From Bacteroidales bacterium (GTDB lineage Bacteria > Bacteroidota > Bacteroidia > Bacteroidales > UBA10428), in NCBI GenBank assembly GCA_016938095.1, contig JAFGVG010000385.1, forward strand, positions 1-6,244: a DNA stretch of 6,244 bases. The letters run 5' to 3'. The position numbers and the translations under genes were made by a program. The stretch's first letter is position 1. The number at the start of each line of letters is the position of its first letter. This document shows positions 4,531 to 6,244 of this stretch, one piece after another. The notes beneath the pieces are model-generated. The model saw nothing but the letters and a program-made list of their open reading frames with translations, was not told the origin of the DNA and did no database searches.

Positions 4531-6244
4531 TCAATACGCTTGCAGCCACCTGATGAATTTTTCCACATCGGGATCGTAGGTATAATAGGTGTCTGACAGG
4601 TTATTGCCGCTGCCATCCACTATGGCGTAAAGGGGTAGGGCATTTGAGCCGAAACGGGCAATCTGCAGATCCTGGTTCTTTCTGCCAATGGTATTCTTTA
4701 CCTTGCCATCCACGGTTGAGGTAATCCATTCCGATTCCGGAAGTTTTGTTTTGTCGTCGGTGTAAAGCGCAACAACAATGAATTTCTCGTTCAGCAATTT
4801 GAGCACACGGGGATCGGACCAGACTTCACCATACATTTTTTTACAGTTTGAACAGGTGTGTCCGACAAAGTCAACCAACACAGCCTTTCCTTTTTCGCGG
4901 GCGCAGGCAAGGGCTTCTTCATAATCGAAATAGCCTTGCAAAGCATGGGGAAGCGATAAGAAATCTGCATACCGTGGGGTGTTGCATAAAGCTGTTGCTG
5001 TTTTTTCCTGTAATGGAGCAGCTGTGGCGGCGGAGGCAGACGGCGATGTATTGATTGCTGTTTCCTTTCCGGGAGGCGGAATAATGGAGGAGAGGCCTTT
5101 TAATTCATTCCCGAATAATCCGGTAAAGAGGTATAATCCAAACGAAAAGCTGGCCAGCGCAAAAATCAGTCGCGGCACCCCAATGTAAGGTAATGCACTG
5201 TCGTGCGCAAACTTTAGCCTTCCCAGCAGGTAAAATCCAAGCATAACAAAAATCACAGTCCATATGCTGATAAAGATTTCACGGGTCAGTATTCCAAGGT
5301 GATAGCTCTGGTCGACCTTGGCGAGGAAGTATAACGAAAATGCCAGCATGATAAAGGCAAATACAACCTTAACCGCGTTCAGCCAACCGCCCGATTTGGG
5401 TAGACCCTGTAACCACGAGGGAAAAATAGCAAAAAGAGTAAAGGGTAGGGCAAAAACCAACGAAAAGCCGGCCATGCCAATAACAGGTTCAAGCACATCG
5501 CCCTGCGAGGCTTTGATCAGCAAAGAGGCAATAATAGGTCCGGTGCATGAAAAAGACAAAATGGCCATGGCCAGGGCCATGAAAAATGCCCCTATATATC
5601 CTCCCTTATCGGCTTGCTGATCGACTTTGTTGGCAAGTCCCGAAGGTAGCATAATTTCAAAGGCGCCGAAAAACGACGCCGCCAGTACCATAAAAATGGC
5701 AAAGAAAATGAGGTTTGTTAACCAGTGTGTGGTAAAGTTATTAACGGCATTGGGGTTTTTAAATATGGCTACCAGCACGCCAATCAGGGTGTATAGCAGA
5801 ACTATGGAGAGCCCGAAAACAAGTGCTTCGCTGATGGCTTTTGACCTCTTTTTGTTACCCCGGAGGAAGAAAGAAACCGTCATAGGTATCATGGGGTAAA
5901 CGCAGGGCGTAAGTAAACCGCCCAATCCAGCAAGCAACGAAAGGAAAAACACGCCCCAGAGAGACTTTTGTCCGGTGGCAGGTGTAGTGCCATTGGCAGC
6001 AGCAGCGGCAGTATTGGCAACAGATGTATCCGATGCAATGTTTTCAGGTGATATCGCCAGGCTTGTGGAATCATCGGAAGCCATGGGTTGTGAAGGTTGT
6101 GTTATTTTTTCTGCTGCTGTGGCGGTTGCTGTTTTTTCCAAACCACTGAGCCGGAAGGTAAAGTCAGCATCACCCAAAACGCATTGCATATCGCTGCAGG
6201 TCATGTATTCGAGTGTGCCGCTGACGATAACGCTGTCGGCTTGT
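4531..6244 (-). CDS. DsbD-like thiol:disulfide interchange protein (N terminus cut by window edge)
   Basis: This inner-membrane protein would carry electrons from cytoplasmic thioredoxin to the periplasm to reduce disulfides (family role). The frame stays open to the right edge: the ATG at 6204 is internal, preceded by in-frame QADSVIVSGTLEY, which continues into the TCSDMQC of the N-terminal DsbD-alpha-like domain. At least 570 residues are visible. Numbering from the Met at 6204: Cys3/Cys8 in the end of the N-terminal domain; an Ala/Thr/Ser-rich linker (23-80); a membrane core of about eight helices (83-365) with the signature TPCVYPMIPMTVSFF (Cys101) and LSFSCTGP (Cys220), the electron-transfer pair; a second linker (370-405); and a C-terminal thioredoxin-like domain with the CSNC active site (Cys451/Cys454), VDFVGHTC before it and cis-Pro524 in ALPLY. 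Extra Cys407 and Cys434 lie outside the active sites. The stop is TGA at 4533-4531. The promoter is outside the window. 'DsbD-like' is safe; the specific partner proteins are unknown. Confidence 0.93.
   Translation of the reverse strand, partial: QADSVIVSGTLEYMTCSDMQCVLGDADFTFRLSGLEKTATATAAEKITQPSQPMASDDSTSLAISPENIASDTSVANTAAAAANGTTPATGQKSLWGVFFLSLLAGLGGLLTPCVYPMIPMTVSFFLRGNKKRSKAISEALVFGLSIVLLYTLIGVLVAIFKNPNAVNNFTTHWLTNLIFFAIFMVLAASFFGAFEIMLPSGLANKVDQQADKGGYIGAFFMALAMAILSFSCTGPIIASLLIKASQGDVLEPVIGMAGFSLVFALPFTLFAIFPSWLQGLPKSGGWLNAVKVVFAFIMLAFSLYFLAKVDQSYHLGILTREIFISIWTVIFVMLGFYLLGRLKFAHDSALPYIGVPRLIFALASFSFGLYLFTGLFGNELKGLSSIIPPPGKETAINTSPSASAATAAPLQEKTATALCNTPRYADFLSLPHALQGYFDYEEALACAREKGKAVLVDFVGHTCSNCKKMYGEVWSDPRVLKLLNEKFIVVALYTDDKTKLPESEWITSTVDGKVKNTIGRKNQDLQIARFGSNALPLYAIVDGSGNNLSDTYYTYDPDVEKFIRWLQAY

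Noticed and set aside
4848..5899. Open frames on the plus strand opposite the DsbD-like gene
   Set aside because: They lie wholly antisense to a well-supported conserved protein and encode sequences without recognisable domains.
6202..6204. ATG at 6204 as the start of the DsbD-like protein
   Set aside because: The frame is open to the window edge, and the upstream residues (SGTLEY) continue the N-terminal DsbD domain up to TCSDMQC, so this Met is internal.

Overview
The window looks like a chromosomal segment of a Bacteroidota (Bacteroidetes) member, probably environmental. The evidence is a large M1 metallopeptidase of the type common in that phylum, start regions mostly without Shine-Dalgarno sequences, two exact TAnnTTTG promoter elements of the Bacteroidetes primary sigma factor, and a DsbD-like protein ending in a thioredoxin domain. 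The phylum call is an inference from these traits; no rRNA or other marker gene is present.

Layout, left to right. Bases 1-157 hold no gene. They contain a long imperfect palindrome resembling the dispersed 'CGTCATTGCGA...GAAGCAATCT' repeats of many bacterial genomes, then a weak hairpin. Next, on the minus strand, come an HD-superfamily predicted hydrolase (158-751) and, upstream of it, a small heat shock protein of the Hsp20 family (897-1328). A textbook intrinsic terminator (841-869) separates them, so they are probably separate transcripts. The 196-bp divergent region 1329-1524 is the densest regulatory stretch. It holds a good Shine-Dalgarno and a sigma-54-like promoter for hsp20, an array of GACA half-sites, and two TAnnTTTG boxes facing the peptidase gene. 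On the plus strand, 1525-4503 encodes a 992-residue secreted M1-family zinc metallopeptidase whose last ~365 residues look like an outer-membrane beta-barrel. Converging on it from the right is a DsbD-like thiol:disulfide interchange protein (4531-6244, minus), whose N terminus lies outside the window.

The genes have a loose common theme of protein quality control: a cytoplasmic holdase chaperone, an envelope protease and an envelope disulfide reductase. They do not form one operon. The only likely regulatory link is the shared hsp20/peptidase intergenic region. There I infer that an activator binding the GACARAAYGACA sites could drive hsp20 from a sigma-54 promoter and might also affect the divergent peptidase gene. 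I see no CRISPR array, tRNA, rRNA, transposase or toxin-antitoxin pair. The rest is ordinary core-type gene content.
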